DNA of 36,052 bases from an uncultured Gemmiger sp. (GCA_944388145.1 CALXHQ010000026.1:1-36052); one strand, 5' to 3'. Positions 17,538-27,208 are shown, counted from the stretch's first letter. Numbers and translations are program-made. The notes: generated by a model from the sequence alone, not told the origin.

Positions 17538-19580
17538 ATGGGGTATCGCATCTGGCAGTGCAAGCCACTGGATGATGCTGCGGCAATGGCGCTGCAACAG
17601 GCTGGATACAGCTCTTTGCTGGCGCGGGTACTGGCGGCGCGCGGGTGCCATACACCGGAACAGGCGGCGGCTTTGCTGGACAGCGGCACACCGCTGTCCG
17701 ATCCGTTTGCCATCAAGGACATGGATAAGGCGGTGGCACGTCTGCATCAGGCCGTGGAGCGCGGAGAGCCTATTGTTATTTACGGAGATTACGATGTGGA
17801 CGGCGTAACTGCCACAGCCATCCTATACGAGTATCTGTCCAATCTGGGGGCACAGGTCCGGTGCAAGCTGCCGCTGCGCAGCGAGGGCGGCTATGGCCTG
17901 AACCGGGATGCGCTGAAAAAATTGTCTGACAAGGGGTACCATCTGGTGGTCACGGTGGACAATGGCATCGCTGCTGTGGAGGAGGCCGCCTACGCCAAAG
18001 AGCTGGGGATGGACCTTGTGATCACCGACCACCATTTGCCGTCCGGTCCAATCCCGGATGCCGTGGCGGTGGTGGACCCCAATCGGGCAGATGATACCAG
18101 CAATTTCAAGCACCTGTGCGGCGCAGGGGTGGCGTTCAAGCTCTGTGCCGCGCTGGAGGGCTGCGACCCCGCCGAAATGCTGGATGTCTGCGGTGATCTG
18201 GCAGCCATCGGAACAGTGGCGGATGTGGTTCCGCTGGTGGGGGAAAACCGCACGCTGGTGCGGGAGGGGTTGACCCTTTTACAAGACACCATTCGTCCGG
18301 GGCTGGCCGCTCTGCTGGAGGCTTCGGGGTGTGCAGGCCGCCCGGTAACTTCTGATATGATCGGGTACAGCATTGCTCCACGCCTTAACGCGGCGGGTCG
18401 GATGGACACGGCGGCCACAGCATTGAAACTGCTTCTCTGCGAAAATGAGGAGCAGGCCGATGGTATTGCAGCCCGCCTTTCTGAGATCAATACAGTCCGG
18501 CAGCACACCGAACAGGAGGTTCTGGCTGCGGCACTGGCCCAGCTGGATGCCGACCCTGCCCGTGCCCATGACCGGGTGCTTGTGGTGGCCGGTGAAAACT
18601 GGCACCCCGGTGTTCTTGGTATTGTGGCCAGCCGCCTGACCGAACGCTTTGGGCGGCCGTCTATTGTAATCTCCATTTCCAGTGGCGAAGGGCGCGGCAG
18701 CGGCCGGGCTCCCCGCAGCTTCGACCTGCACGGTGCATTGGAAGGTTGTGCCAGCCTGCTGATACGTTTTGGCGGACATGCGGCAGCGGCCGGGCTGACC
18801 ATTGAGGAAGATCGGCTTCCCGCCTTTCGGAAGGTGATCAACCAGTGGGCAGTGGAGCATCAGCCCCAGCCGCAGCCGCCGATTCTGGAACTGGATGCTT
18901 CGGCTGTGGTGGCAGAATTGACGCTGGAACAGGTCCAGGCACTGGAGCGCTTGGCACCTTTTGGCGGTGGGAACCACCAGCCGCTCTTTCTTATCAGCAA
19001 CGTCATGGTCGATGGTATCTGGCCCATGGGGGCCGATAAGCGCCACAGCAGGCTGCGGCTGCGCCAGGAACAGGCTGCCTGCTTTGCCTCGCTGTTCAAT
19101 GTTTCGCCGGAAAACCTGCCCTACCGGCTGGGTGAAAGCGTTGATGTAGCCGTGGAGGCGACTGTTTTTCAAGGACGCAACGGCCCCGGCGTTTCGCTGC
19201 ATATCCGCGCCATCCGCCCGGCGGGTCTGGGGGAGGAACCTTGCCGTCAGGCAGCCTTGCTGGAAGATTTTTTGGCGGGCCGCACACTGACAGAGACGCA
19301 GGCCGCCGCCCTTGCGCCGTCACGGGCTGATACCGTGGCATTGTATCGGATGGTACAGTCCGGCAATGTGTTTGCCGATGACCTGCAACCGGTGCTGGCG
19401 GCACTTGGCCCGGATAACGCCGGTAAGACTTTGGTCAGTTTGGAAGCACTGCGGGAACTTGGGTTGGTGGAACACCGGGGGAGCCGTTGGATGCCTGCTG
19501 CTGTGACGGAGAAAAAAGACCTTGCCAGTGCGCCAGTCCTGCGGCGCATTGCTGCCATGGCCGGCAATACGGACAAATAA
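17538..19580 (+). CDS. recJ: single-stranded-DNA-specific exonuclease RecJ
   Basis: A 5'-3' ssDNA exonuclease in recombination and repair. 680 residues from the ATG at 17538 (GAGGGGG 10 nt upstream; a GTG at 17532 is too close to it). The DHH domain has DYDVDG (84-89), Asp141 and TDHH (163-166). The DHHA1 domain has VLVVAGENWHPGVLGIVASR and the GGHAAAAG motif. An OB-fold follows and a C-terminal tail of about 100 residues completes it, as in clostridial RecJ. It is followed by rel with almost no gap. The apt gene that often stands between them in clostridia is missing. Confidence 0.95.
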   Translation: MGYRIWQCKPLDDAAAMALQQAGYSSLLARVLAARGCHTPEQAAALLDSGTPLSDPFAIKDMDKAVARLHQAVERGEPIVIYGDYDVDGVTATAILYEYLSNLGAQVRCKLPLRSEGGYGLNRDALKKLSDKGYHLVVTVDNGIAAVEEAAYAKELGMDLVITDHHLPSGPIPDAVAVVDPNRADDTSNFKHLCGAGVAFKLCAALEGCDPAEMLDVCGDLAAIGTVADVVPLVGENRTLVREGLTLLQDTIRPGLAALLEASGCAGRPVTSDMIGYSIAPRLNAAGRMDTAATALKLLLCENEEQADGIAARLSEINTVRQHTEQEVLAAALAQLDADPARAHDRVLVVAGENWHPGVLGIVASRLTERFGRPSIVISISSGEGRGSGRAPRSFDLHGALEGCASLLIRFGGHAAAAGLTIEEDRLPAFRKVINQWAVEHQPQPQPPILELDASAVVAELTLEQVQALERLAPFGGGNHQPLFLISNVMVDGIWPMGADKRHSRLRLRQEQAACFASLFNVSPENLPYRLGESVDVAVEATVFQGRNGPGVSLHIRAIRPAGLGEEPCRQAALLEDFLAGRTLTETQAAALAPSRADTVALYRMVQSGNVFADDLQPVLAALGPDNAGKTLVSLEALRELGLVEHRGSRWMPAAVTEKKDLASAPVLRRIAAMAGNTDK

Positions 19581-19606
19581 TGTATCAGGAGAGGGGAGAT
19601 GATCCC

Positions 19607-21814
19607 GTGGCGGAAATGATTGAAAAAAGCCAGGAACAACAGGAAAAAAAGGAAGTCAAGATGCCCATCACCTACGAGGAACTGCGCAAGGACCTCAAGG
19701 ACAGTGGCCGGCCGTATAACTTTGATATGATTGACCGTGCCTATGCACTGGCGGCAAAAGCTCATGCATCCCAATTCCGCCGCAGCGGTGAGCCTTATAT
19801 TTGCCATCCGCTGAGCGTTGCCCGGATCCTGATCGATCTGGGAATGGACAGCGAGAGCATAGCAGCGGCCCTGATGCACGACGTGGCGGAGGATACCGAT
19901 GTTACAGTGGATGACATCCGCGCGCAGTTTGGCCCTGAGGTGGCCCTGCTGGTAGACGGCGTCACCAAGCTGACTCAGATTCGTTTTTCCAATGTGGAGG
20001 ACCGCCAGGCGGAGAACCTGCGCAAAATGCTGCTGGCCATGAGCCAGGATGTGCGGGTCATGATTATTAAGCTCTGCGACCGGCTGCACAATATGCGCAC
20101 CGGTGATGCCTGGCCTGAACAGAAACGTCGGGATAAGGCGAAGGAGACTATGGAGGTCTATGCCCCCATCGCCCACAGGCTGGGGATTTCCAACATCAAG
20201 GAGGAGCTGGAGGACCGAAGCCTGCGCTATCTGGACCCCATCGGATACGCCACCATCCAGGGGCTTTTGGATGAGCATGGGGACGACTTTCTGAACGATG
20301 TCTGCAACACCGTCCAGGAGCATTTGAAGGAGAACGGCATCACCAACGCCAAAATCAAGCACCGTGTCAAGAGCGTCTATGGCATCTACCGCAAAATGTT
20401 TGTGCAGAACAAGGTGTTTGAGGAAATCTATGATGTGTATGCCGTCCGTATTATTCTGGATACGGTGGCCGAGTGCTACACCGCTCTGGGCCTGATCCAT
20501 GATATGTATCACCCGCTGCCCAACCGGTTCAAGGACTATATTTCAACCCCCAAACCCAACGGTTACCAGAGCCTGCATACTACCGTGATTGGCCACGAGG
20601 CTCTGCCCTTTGAAGTGCAGATTCGCACCCGGGATATGGACCGCCAAGCGGAATACGGCATCGCTGCCCACTGGAAGTACAAAGCCGGCCTGACTTCCGG
20701 CTCCAGCGACAAGCTGGATGAACGACTGGCCTGGGTGCGCCAGCTTTTGGAAAGCCAGCGCTCCAGCGCTGACGCCACTGACCTTCTCAGCGATATCAAA
20801 AGCGATCTGCTGCCGGAAGAAGTGTTTGCTTTCACCCCGCGCGGTGATGTAATCAATCTGCCGGCGGGTGCCACCGCAATCGACTTTGCCTACGCCATCC
20901 ATTCCGCTGTGGGCAATCGCATGATCGGCGCTAAAGTAAACAATCGTATTGTCCCCATTGATCATCAGGTGGTTACCGGCGAGATCATCGAGATTATTAC
21001 CGGCCCTGAAAACCGCGGTCCCAGCCGCGACTGGCTGAATATCGTCAAAACCAGCGAGGCCAAAAACAAGATTCGCAACTGGTTTAAAAAGGAGCGCCGT
21101 GAGGAGAATATCGCTGAGGGCAAGGATGCTCTCGAACGGGAGATGCGGCGCAATCTGATTAACGTTCCGCCGGAACAATACGATGAGTTTATGGCCAATC
21201 TGGCCCGCCGCAACCGTTGCAATACAGTGGATGAGCTGTACGCGGCGTTAGGATACGGCGGTTTGCAGATGTCCCGCGTGCTGCCAAAACTGAAGGACGA
21301 GTATGCCCGCCTGAAACCGGCTGAGCCGAAACAGGTTCCGCTGGGATTAAAGCGGATTCACTCTTCCGAGGGCGTTGTGGTGGAAGGAATTGACAATTGC
21401 CCCGTCAAGTTCGCCAAGTGCTGTTCGCCGCTTCCGGGGGATGATATCGTCGGCTTTGTCACCCGGGGATTCGGCGTATCCATCCACAAGAAGGACTGTA
21501 AGAACGTACGCGAGAGCATGCGCCATCCTGAAAACGCGGAACGCTGGGTTCGCGCTTACTGGGACGACGGCTCCAAGGAACAGTACAGTGCAACGCTGGA
21601 ACTCACTTGTATGGACCGTGCCAATTTGGTTTCGGACATTGCGCTGGCGCTGGGCGATATGCGCGTTCCTATCTACTCACTGGCAGCCCGCGCTGCGGAG
21701 CAGGGCCGTGCCCATATGAGTGTCACCGTAGGCATTGCCAACACCGAACACTTGAACAATGTAGTTGCCAAGCTGAAAAAGGTCAAGGATGTGATCAGTG
21801 TCACTCGCAGCTAA
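19607..21814 (+). CDS. rel: bifunctional (p)ppGpp synthetase/hydrolase, RelA/SpoT family
   Basis: Makes and degrades the stringent-response alarmone. 735 residues from a GTG at 19607, chosen because AGGAGAGGGGAG lies 8 nt upstream; ATGs at 19616, 19661 and 19580 are alternatives. The HD hydrolase domain has His91-Asp92 and the Glu95-Asp96 pair (HDVAEDT). The synthetase has KPNGYQSLHTTV and FEVQIRTRDMD. TGS (about 404-465), a Cys-containing zinc-finger region (CPVKFAKCCSPLPGD) and a C-terminal ACT domain (about 660-735) follow. Both catalytic halves look intact, so this is a full-length bifunctional Rel. Confidence 0.95.
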   Translation: MAEMIEKSQEQQEKKEVKMPITYEELRKDLKDSGRPYNFDMIDRAYALAAKAHASQFRRSGEPYICHPLSVARILIDLGMDSESIAAALMHDVAEDTDVTVDDIRAQFGPEVALLVDGVTKLTQIRFSNVEDRQAENLRKMLLAMSQDVRVMIIKLCDRLHNMRTGDAWPEQKRRDKAKETMEVYAPIAHRLGISNIKEELEDRSLRYLDPIGYATIQGLLDEHGDDFLNDVCNTVQEHLKENGITNAKIKHRVKSVYGIYRKMFVQNKVFEEIYDVYAVRIILDTVAECYTALGLIHDMYHPLPNRFKDYISTPKPNGYQSLHTTVIGHEALPFEVQIRTRDMDRQAEYGIAAHWKYKAGLTSGSSDKLDERLAWVRQLLESQRSSADATDLLSDIKSDLLPEEVFAFTPRGDVINLPAGATAIDFAYAIHSAVGNRMIGAKVNNRIVPIDHQVVTGEIIEIITGPENRGPSRDWLNIVKTSEAKNKIRNWFKKERREENIAEGKDALEREMRRNLINVPPEQYDEFMANLARRNRCNTVDELYAALGYGGLQMSRVLPKLKDEYARLKPAEPKQVPLGLKRIHSSEGVVVEGIDNCPVKFAKCCSPLPGDDIVGFVTRGFGVSIHKKDCKNVRESMRHPENAERWVRAYWDDGSKEQYSATLELTCMDRANLVSDIALALGDMRVPIYSLAARAAEQGRAHMSVTVGIANTEHLNNVVAKLKKVKDVISVTRS

Positions 21815-21840
21815 TTTCGGCCTGGATCACGTATTCTGCT

Positions 21841-23577
21841 ATGCATTTCACTTATCACAACACAATATTCAAAAAGACAGCAGCTGCACTGATTGGTGCG
21901 GCGGTGGGCGTTGCCGTTTTTCTGTGGCTTTTTGGGACGCAAACATTGCATGTCACTCAGGACGGCTGGATTCTCAACGGCTACGTGGAAACTGACATCC
22001 TGCAGCACTATGCCGGGTGGGTGTTGTTTCGCAATTCGCACTGGTCGCTGCCGCTGGGATTTTGTGATCTGCTGGCGGCGCCGGACGGCACCTTTATTTC
22101 CTACACAGACAGCTTGCCGTGGGTCAGCATCTTTTTCAAGCTGCTGCGCAGTGTTTTGCCGCCCACATTTCAATGGTTTGGCTGGTACGTGCTATTCTGT
22201 TTTGGTATGCAGGGGGCGGCCGGGGCATTGCTCAGCACCCGCAGCGGCGGTGAAATTCATTGGTCGGCCACAGTTTTGCTGGCCGCTCTGGGCGGGCTGC
22301 TGTTTGCCTGCCTGCCCACCCTTTGGGAACGGGCTTTCCGCCATGTTGCGCTAACTTCTCAGTACCTGATCCTATTTGCGTTGTACTTTTATCTGGAATA
22401 CCGGTCCGCCCTCGCGGCGGGCAGACAGGCCCGGTGGGGCTGGGTGTTTGTGTTTCTGCCTTTTGTTGCAGTGGGAATTCACCCGTATTTTCTGCCTCCG
22501 GTAATGCTGTGCACGTTACTGGCCGGGTTGGAACTTTGGCGCCAAAAGCACCGGCCTGTTGCAGGCATGGCGCTTTTCGGCGGCGGAGTACTTGGCGCGC
22601 TGGCGGGTGCTTTTCTGCTTGGTGCGCTGGGAACAGGGGTTTCGGCCTCCCGCTTCGGGTATGGTGACATCTCCATGAACCTGAACGCGATCTTTAATCC
22701 ATCCTCCCGGGGAGGCTTTCACTGGTCAAGAGCACTGCCGGTTCAGCAGCAATTTCCTGATCAGTACGACGGGTTTAACTATTTGGGCCTTGGGGTTTTG
22801 CTGCTGGTATGCGCGGCGTTGGGGTACAGCGTCTGGCAAAGCATCCGCAGCCCGATCACGGTACAGCACTGGTGGAAGCGCAATGGCCTGCTGTTCGGCG
22901 CCTGTGTGTTTCTTTCTCTCTTTGCCGTGACCAATCATATCACCTTGGGGCAGTGGTCGTTGGAAATTCCCCTGCCGCAGGTGTTAACAGATCTGTGCGG
23001 AATTTTTCGATCCAGCGGCAGAATGTTCTATCTGGTGGCGGTCTGTATGGTAGTGTTTGGTATCAATACCCTGCGCTGTATGTGCAGCAAACTGTCCGGC
23101 CGCCTGCTGCGGGATAGTATGCCCTGTTTGCTGCTGACTGCTGTCTGCGCGGTTCAGCTGTGGGATATTTCCCCCGCGGCCGCTGAGATGCGTGCGTTGT
23201 TAGAACGCCCCGCCCCGGAACATACGGCTGCCAGTGACTACGAAACAGAGCAGATCGGCGTGGGCAACACAAGGTTGTGGGCTGCCGGCCCGCTGCGGGA
23301 GGATCGCACACGGGAACTGGCCATTCTGGCCGGCAAACAGGGGTTGGCTACCAACATTTCTATTGCAGTTTCAGGAGAGTATCCGCAGGCGCAGGCATCG
23401 ATCCTGCAGGCTGATGCGCAGCTGGAAAGTGGCAGCTACGACTCGCAGACTGTCTATGTCACCACCGAAGAATCGCAATATCAGCAATGGCAGCAGATTT
23501 TTGGCAATGATCCCAATGTGGGCTTTTGCGTGGTGAATTCCTGCTATTTTATGGTACCGCTGCACACAATCCAATAA
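21841..23577 (+). CDS. polytopic membrane protein, DUF6311-like
   Basis: 578 residues with about ten hydrophobic segments and a final extracytoplasmic domain of about 130 residues. The N-terminal stretch (GYVETDILQHYAGWVLFRNS, then LPLGFCDLLAAPDGTFISYTDSLPWVSIFFKLL) follows the pattern of DUF6311 proteins, which resemble membrane glycosyltransferases of the GT-C kind but have no assigned reaction. The start at 21841 has no clear ribosome-binding site and lies 26 bp after rel, so expression may depend on coupling. It interrupts the common rel-dtd neighbourhood. Family assignment is by memory of the pattern. Confidence 0.65.
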   Translation: MHFTYHNTIFKKTAAALIGAAVGVAVFLWLFGTQTLHVTQDGWILNGYVETDILQHYAGWVLFRNSHWSLPLGFCDLLAAPDGTFISYTDSLPWVSIFFKLLRSVLPPTFQWFGWYVLFCFGMQGAAGALLSTRSGGEIHWSATVLLAALGGLLFACLPTLWERAFRHVALTSQYLILFALYFYLEYRSALAAGRQARWGWVFVFLPFVAVGIHPYFLPPVMLCTLLAGLELWRQKHRPVAGMALFGGGVLGALAGAFLLGALGTGVSASRFGYGDISMNLNAIFNPSSRGGFHWSRALPVQQQFPDQYDGFNYLGLGVLLLVCAALGYSVWQSIRSPITVQHWWKRNGLLFGACVFLSLFAVTNHITLGQWSLEIPLPQVLTDLCGIFRSSGRMFYLVAVCMVVFGINTLRCMCSKLSGRLLRDSMPCLLLTAVCAVQLWDISPAAAEMRALLERPAPEHTAASDYETEQIGVGNTRLWAAGPLREDRTRELAILAGKQGLATNISIAVSGEYPQAQASILQADAQLESGSYDSQTVYVTTEESQYQQWQQIFGNDPNVGFCVVNSCYFMVPLHTIQ

Positions 23578-23599
23578 CAAACAGGGAAAGGAATCTATC

Positions 23600-24058
23600 A
23601 TGCGCGCAGTCATTCAACGTGTCTCCCAGGCATCTGTCACGGTTGACGGCGGGGAGCCCCGCACGATTGGACGCGGGATTGTAATTCTGCTTGGTGTTGG
23701 AGAGCACGACACCCTGGCCGTCATTCCAAAATTGGCAGAAAAGTGCGCGCAACTGCGCATTTTTGAGGATGATGCCGGAAAGCTCAACCGCAGTGCCGCG
23801 GAGCTTGGTTATTCGGCGCTGGTGGTCAGCAACTTCACCTTGTATGGTGATACCGCCCGTGGGCGCCGCCCCAGTTTTATCCGCGCGGCAAAACCACCGC
23901 TTTCCATTGATGCTTACCAGGCGTTTCTGCAGGCGATGAGCCGACAGGGGCTGGCCAATGTGCAGCACGGCGAGTTCGGCGCAGATATGCAAGTATCACT
24001 GGTGAACGATGGCCCCGTGACAATTGTAATTGATACCGACGAGTGGACGCGGCATTGA
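23600..24058 (+). CDS. dtd: D-aminoacyl-tRNA deacylase
   Basis: Removes D-amino acids (and glycine) mischarged onto tRNA. 152 residues, the usual length, starting MRAVIQRVSQASVTVDG. The active-site motif is S77-N78-F79-T80 (usually SQFT), so the common Gln is replaced by Asn. The second motif NDGPVTI with the Gly-cisPro pair is intact. AAAGGAA precedes the ATG. Confidence 0.95.
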   Translation: MRAVIQRVSQASVTVDGGEPRTIGRGIVILLGVGEHDTLAVIPKLAEKCAQLRIFEDDAGKLNRSAAELGYSALVVSNFTLYGDTARGRRPSFIRAAKPPLSIDAYQAFLQAMSRQGLANVQHGEFGADMQVSLVNDGPVTIVIDTDEWTRH

Positions 24059-24126
24059 CATCAAAGGCTGTCAGCGCCTGATAACTTTTCAGACAGCAGT
24101 CGCCCGTACAGGGGGGAGGAGCATTC

Positions 24127-24726
24127 ATGGAGCTTATTCACATTCTTGGCCCAGCTATGTTGTACACCAACACCTTTTTGATATTTACCAGGGCGGGTCA
24201 TGCCATTGCCATTGACCCGGCGGCTGACCCACAGAAATATCTGGACGAGCTGGAAAAGCGTCATGCGATACTGACCCATATCCTGCTGACCCACGGCCAT
24301 TATGACCACGTGGGTGCAGTGAACGCACTGAAAGCAAAAACCGGTGCCCTGGTGTATCTGGAACCCGGCGACCGCCAGGGAAACCAGATGTATCCGTTGA
24401 GCACTGCCGACGCAGCGTACCCAGCCGACGGTAGGCTGGCGATTGATGACCTGACCTTTACCATCTGGCGCACACCGGGGCATACCCCCGGCAGTGTCTG
24501 CCTTTTTTGTGATGGCCTTCTGTTCAGCGGTGACACTTTGTTTGCCGGCAGCTGCGGTCGTACCGACCTGCCTGGCGGCAGCACTGCTGATATGCGCAGC
24601 AGCCTGAAAAAGCTGGCTGAACTGCCCTTGCCGGATGCCACGCAAGTCCTGCCCGGTCATGGCCTTGATAGCACTATGGCTGAGGAAAAACGGCAGAATC
24701 CTTATTTGATGGGAGCGTGGTTCTGA
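24127..24726 (+). CDS. metallo-beta-lactamase-fold hydrolase, glyoxalase II-like
   Basis: 199 residues with the zinc-binding motif THGHYDH (His56, His58, Asp60, His61), the later His in TPGHTPGS, Asp in FSGDTLF and the final His in LPGHG. Proteins of this size next to hemZ are common in Firmicutes and are usually annotated as hydroxyacylglutathione hydrolase-like, but the substrate is not known. GGGGGGAGGAG lies upstream of the ATG. The stop overlaps the hemZ start (TGATG). Confidence 0.9.
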   Translation: MELIHILGPAMLYTNTFLIFTRAGHAIAIDPAADPQKYLDELEKRHAILTHILLTHGHYDHVGAVNALKAKTGALVYLEPGDRQGNQMYPLSTADAAYPADGRLAIDDLTFTIWRTPGHTPGSVCLFCDGLLFSGDTLFAGSCGRTDLPGGSTADMRSSLKKLAELPLPDATQVLPGHGLDSTMAEEKRQNPYLMGAWF

Positions 24727-26222
24727 TGGTGGAAGAACGTGGAGTAGTTCGGCTGATTCTCTGTGGCAATGCCGGATACGAGGCCGAACACACAGCGCGA
24801 ATGTTTTTTGACCGTATGCAGCGGGTCGATCTGGTTCCCGAAGAGGGAGATTATCTTCTTGTGTCGGCCAAGCCTTATGCGCTGTTTGTTCTGCTGCACC
24901 GGGCAAAATGTTCCCATTGGCAGGCGCTGCCAACGGTTCCGAACTGCGGCACTGCGGAAAAGGAATATGATCTGTGCCGGATGCTCTATCAGTTTTTGCA
25001 GCGAGAGACGGGCATCCGTCCCCCATGGGGTATGATGACCGGTGTGCGCCCTGTGCGCATCATCCATGATATGCGAGCGGCAGGCGCTACGGAGCAGGAA
25101 ATTGAGGACCGCTTTATCCAACACTTTGACTGCACCCAAAAGCGGTTTGAGATGGCCCGGCGTATCGCCGACCTGCAGCGTCCGGTTTTAGAGGCCGCAG
25201 AGCCGATGGACTGCAGTTTGTATGCGGGCATTCCGTTTTGCCCCTCGCGTTGCAGCTATTGCAGCTTTGTTTCCCGAACGGTGGGGGACAAATCCACCCG
25301 TGCACTGGTGCAACCTTATGTAGATTGCCTGTGCAGGGAGCTGACTGCCATGCACCAGCTGGTGGAGGACTGCCGCCTGAACCTGAAAACACTGTATATC
25401 GGCGGCGGTACGCCCACCAGCCTTTCAGCCGGCCAGCTGAGGCAATTGATGGGACACCTTTCAGAGCTGTTTGATCTGAGCCGTTTGCAGGAGTACACGG
25501 TGGAGGCGGGCCGCCCTGACTGTACTGACTATGAGAAACTCTGCGTGCTGAAAGAGTACGGGGCCACTCGGATCTCCATCAATCCGCAGACCTTCTCGGA
25601 CCAGGTGCTGAAGAATATCGGCCGCAGACACACGGCCCAGGACATTCTGGACTGTTTTGCTGCCGCCCGCAAGGCCGGACATCAAAACATCAATATGGAC
25701 CTGATTGCGGGTCTGCCCGGGGATACGGTGGAGGGCTTTCGCCGCAGTCTGGAAACTGTCATTTCACTGGAACCGGAGAATGTTACCGTACATACCCTCA
25801 CACTGAAACGGGCCTCCAACCTGGTGGTGGAACATCGTGCCGCCGCATACGATGATGTGGCGCGCATGCTGGAAAGCTGTGTCCTGCTGGAACAGGCCGG
25901 CTACCAACCCTATTATCTCTACCGCCAGAAAGGAACCCTCCAAAACCTGGAGAACATCGGCTGGTGTAAACCTGGGTATGAAGGGCTGTACAATATCTAT
26001 ATCATGGAAGAGGTTCACACCATCCTCTCGGCCGGTGCGGGTGGTTCCACCAAGATGGTGCAGCCGGGGGTGCGCCATGCGCGCATCGACCGCATCTTCA
26101 ATTACAAATATCCCACCGAGTACATTGACCACTTTGATACCATTCTCTCCCGCAAGGAAGGAGTGAAAAAGTTTTATGCCGAATTCACCAGTTCAAATTC
26201 CCAAACGGTTGGTCAGCAGTAA
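24726..26222 (+). CDS. hemZ: oxygen-independent coproporphyrinogen III oxidase-like HemZ (radical SAM)
   Basis: 498 residues. A non-radical-SAM N-terminal domain (about 1-160) is followed by the radical-SAM core with the [4Fe-4S] ligands Cys172, Cys176 and Cys179 (CPSRCSYC) and the SAM-binding GGGTPT motif, then a HemN-type C-terminal region with the ENIGWCKPG and GAGGSTKM patterns. HemZ-type proteins are annotated as coproporphyrinogen dehydrogenases; in heme-deficient anaerobes the actual role may differ. The start at 24726 overlaps the upstream stop by 1 bp. Its 3' end overlaps the next gene by 47 bp. Confidence 0.9.
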   Translation: MVEERGVVRLILCGNAGYEAEHTARMFFDRMQRVDLVPEEGDYLLVSAKPYALFVLLHRAKCSHWQALPTVPNCGTAEKEYDLCRMLYQFLQRETGIRPPWGMMTGVRPVRIIHDMRAAGATEQEIEDRFIQHFDCTQKRFEMARRIADLQRPVLEAAEPMDCSLYAGIPFCPSRCSYCSFVSRTVGDKSTRALVQPYVDCLCRELTAMHQLVEDCRLNLKTLYIGGGTPTSLSAGQLRQLMGHLSELFDLSRLQEYTVEAGRPDCTDYEKLCVLKEYGATRISINPQTFSDQVLKNIGRRHTAQDILDCFAAARKAGHQNINMDLIAGLPGDTVEGFRRSLETVISLEPENVTVHTLTLKRASNLVVEHRAAAYDDVARMLESCVLLEQAGYQPYYLYRQKGTLQNLENIGWCKPGYEGLYNIYIMEEVHTILSAGAGGSTKMVQPGVRHARIDRIFNYKYPTEYIDHFDTILSRKEGVKKFYAEFTSSNSQTVGQQ

Positions 26223-27120
26223 TCTGATCAATTTTGCTGCCGCCCGGCCGGAAGGCTTCGTTTCTCTGTGCGAGACAGAATACGATGCCCGCATTGCCCG
26301 GATTGCGTCAGCGGTGTTGGAGTCCGGCTGTGCCATGGTTCTGTTGACAGGTCCTTCCAGCTCTGGCAAAACAACCTCGGCAAACCGTGTGGCGGCGGCC
26401 ATCCGCGGTGCAGGCCTGCGCAGTGAAGTGATCAGTCTGGATGATTTCTTTGTGGGCGAGGGGCGTTATCCCAAACGCCCGGACGGCGGAGACGACTACG
26501 AGTGCGTGGAGGCGCTGGATATTCCAGTCCTGCGCGATTGCCTGCGTGACCAGGCCGAGACCGGCGAATGCGATATGCCACAGTTCGATTTTCTCACCCA
26601 GCGTCCTAAGGCACAGCTGCGCCATGTGGACTGCCGGGATGGCGTGGCCGTCATTGAAGGGCTGCATGCTTTTAATCCGGTATTGACAGATCATTTGCCC
26701 GGTGGGGTAGCCCTGCTGGTTTATGCCGGTATGCGGGAAGAATATTGTGATGCCGCAGGTGCGCGGGTACTGGCCACACGGGACCTGCGCCTGGCCCGTC
26801 GAATTACCCGGGACGCGCGCTTCCGCGGTCACGATGCGGATTTTACCCTCAATCTCTGGCCGCATGTTATCCACTCGGAAAACAAATATATCAAGGTGTT
26901 CAAAAATCGAGCCGACCTGGTGCTGGACACCTCTTTCAGCTATGAGCCTGGCCTTTGGCACGAGGTTCTTCTTCCACTGGTGCGTAATATGCCTGCAGAC
27001 AGCCCGCATGCCGCGCGCTTGGCCTCTCTGTGTGCGCAGCTGCAGCCGTTTGTGCCAATCATGCAGGAGCTGGTGCCGGAACGCAGCATTTTGCGGGAAT
27101 TTATCGGTCAGGCACGCTGA
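26176..27120 (+). CDS. uridine-kinase-like nucleoside kinase (P-loop)
   Basis: 314 residues. Walker A is GPSSSGKTT; DDFF follows with the usual spacing of uridine kinase/phosphoribulokinase proteins, then VIEGLHAFNP (Walker B-like) and RRITRDARFRG, which contributes substrate and ATP contacts. The clostridial relatives are often about 550 residues with a TGS-like N-terminal region; this one lacks that module and has only about 50 residues before the P-loop. AAGGAAGGAG lies 11 nt before the ATG, inside hemZ, so the two are coupled. The precise nucleoside is not shown by the sequence. Confidence 0.85.
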   Translation: MPNSPVQIPKRLVSSNLINFAAARPEGFVSLCETEYDARIARIASAVLESGCAMVLLTGPSSSGKTTSANRVAAAIRGAGLRSEVISLDDFFVGEGRYPKRPDGGDDYECVEALDIPVLRDCLRDQAETGECDMPQFDFLTQRPKAQLRHVDCRDGVAVIEGLHAFNPVLTDHLPGGVALLVYAGMREEYCDAAGARVLATRDLRLARRITRDARFRGHDADFTLNLWPHVIHSENKYIKVFKNRADLVLDTSFSYEPGLWHEVLLPLVRNMPADSPHAARLASLCAQLQPFVPIMQELVPERSILREFIGQAR

Positions 27121-27179
27121 AATCATGTCCGGAAAGCCAAGAATTAACGAAACGTACACATATTCCACCCCGGAAACGA

Positions 27180-27208
27180 TTGAAAACCAGCAGGGGATAG
27201 GCTATAAT
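27180..27208 (+). promoter_or_regulatory. strong sigma-A-type promoter
   Basis: TTGAAA (27180-27185), exactly 17 bp, TATAAT (27203-27208). It drives the zinc-ribbon protein and mazG, with a leader of about 63 nt. Confidence 0.8.

Noticed and set aside
16429-17691. 420-residue antisense open frame opposite the XpaC-type gene
   Set aside because: No ribosome-binding site or recognisable domain; Cys/Pro/His-rich composition typical of shadow frames.
19247-20512. 421-residue antisense open frame opposite recJ and rel
   Set aside because: Opposite two conserved genes; no motifs of its own.
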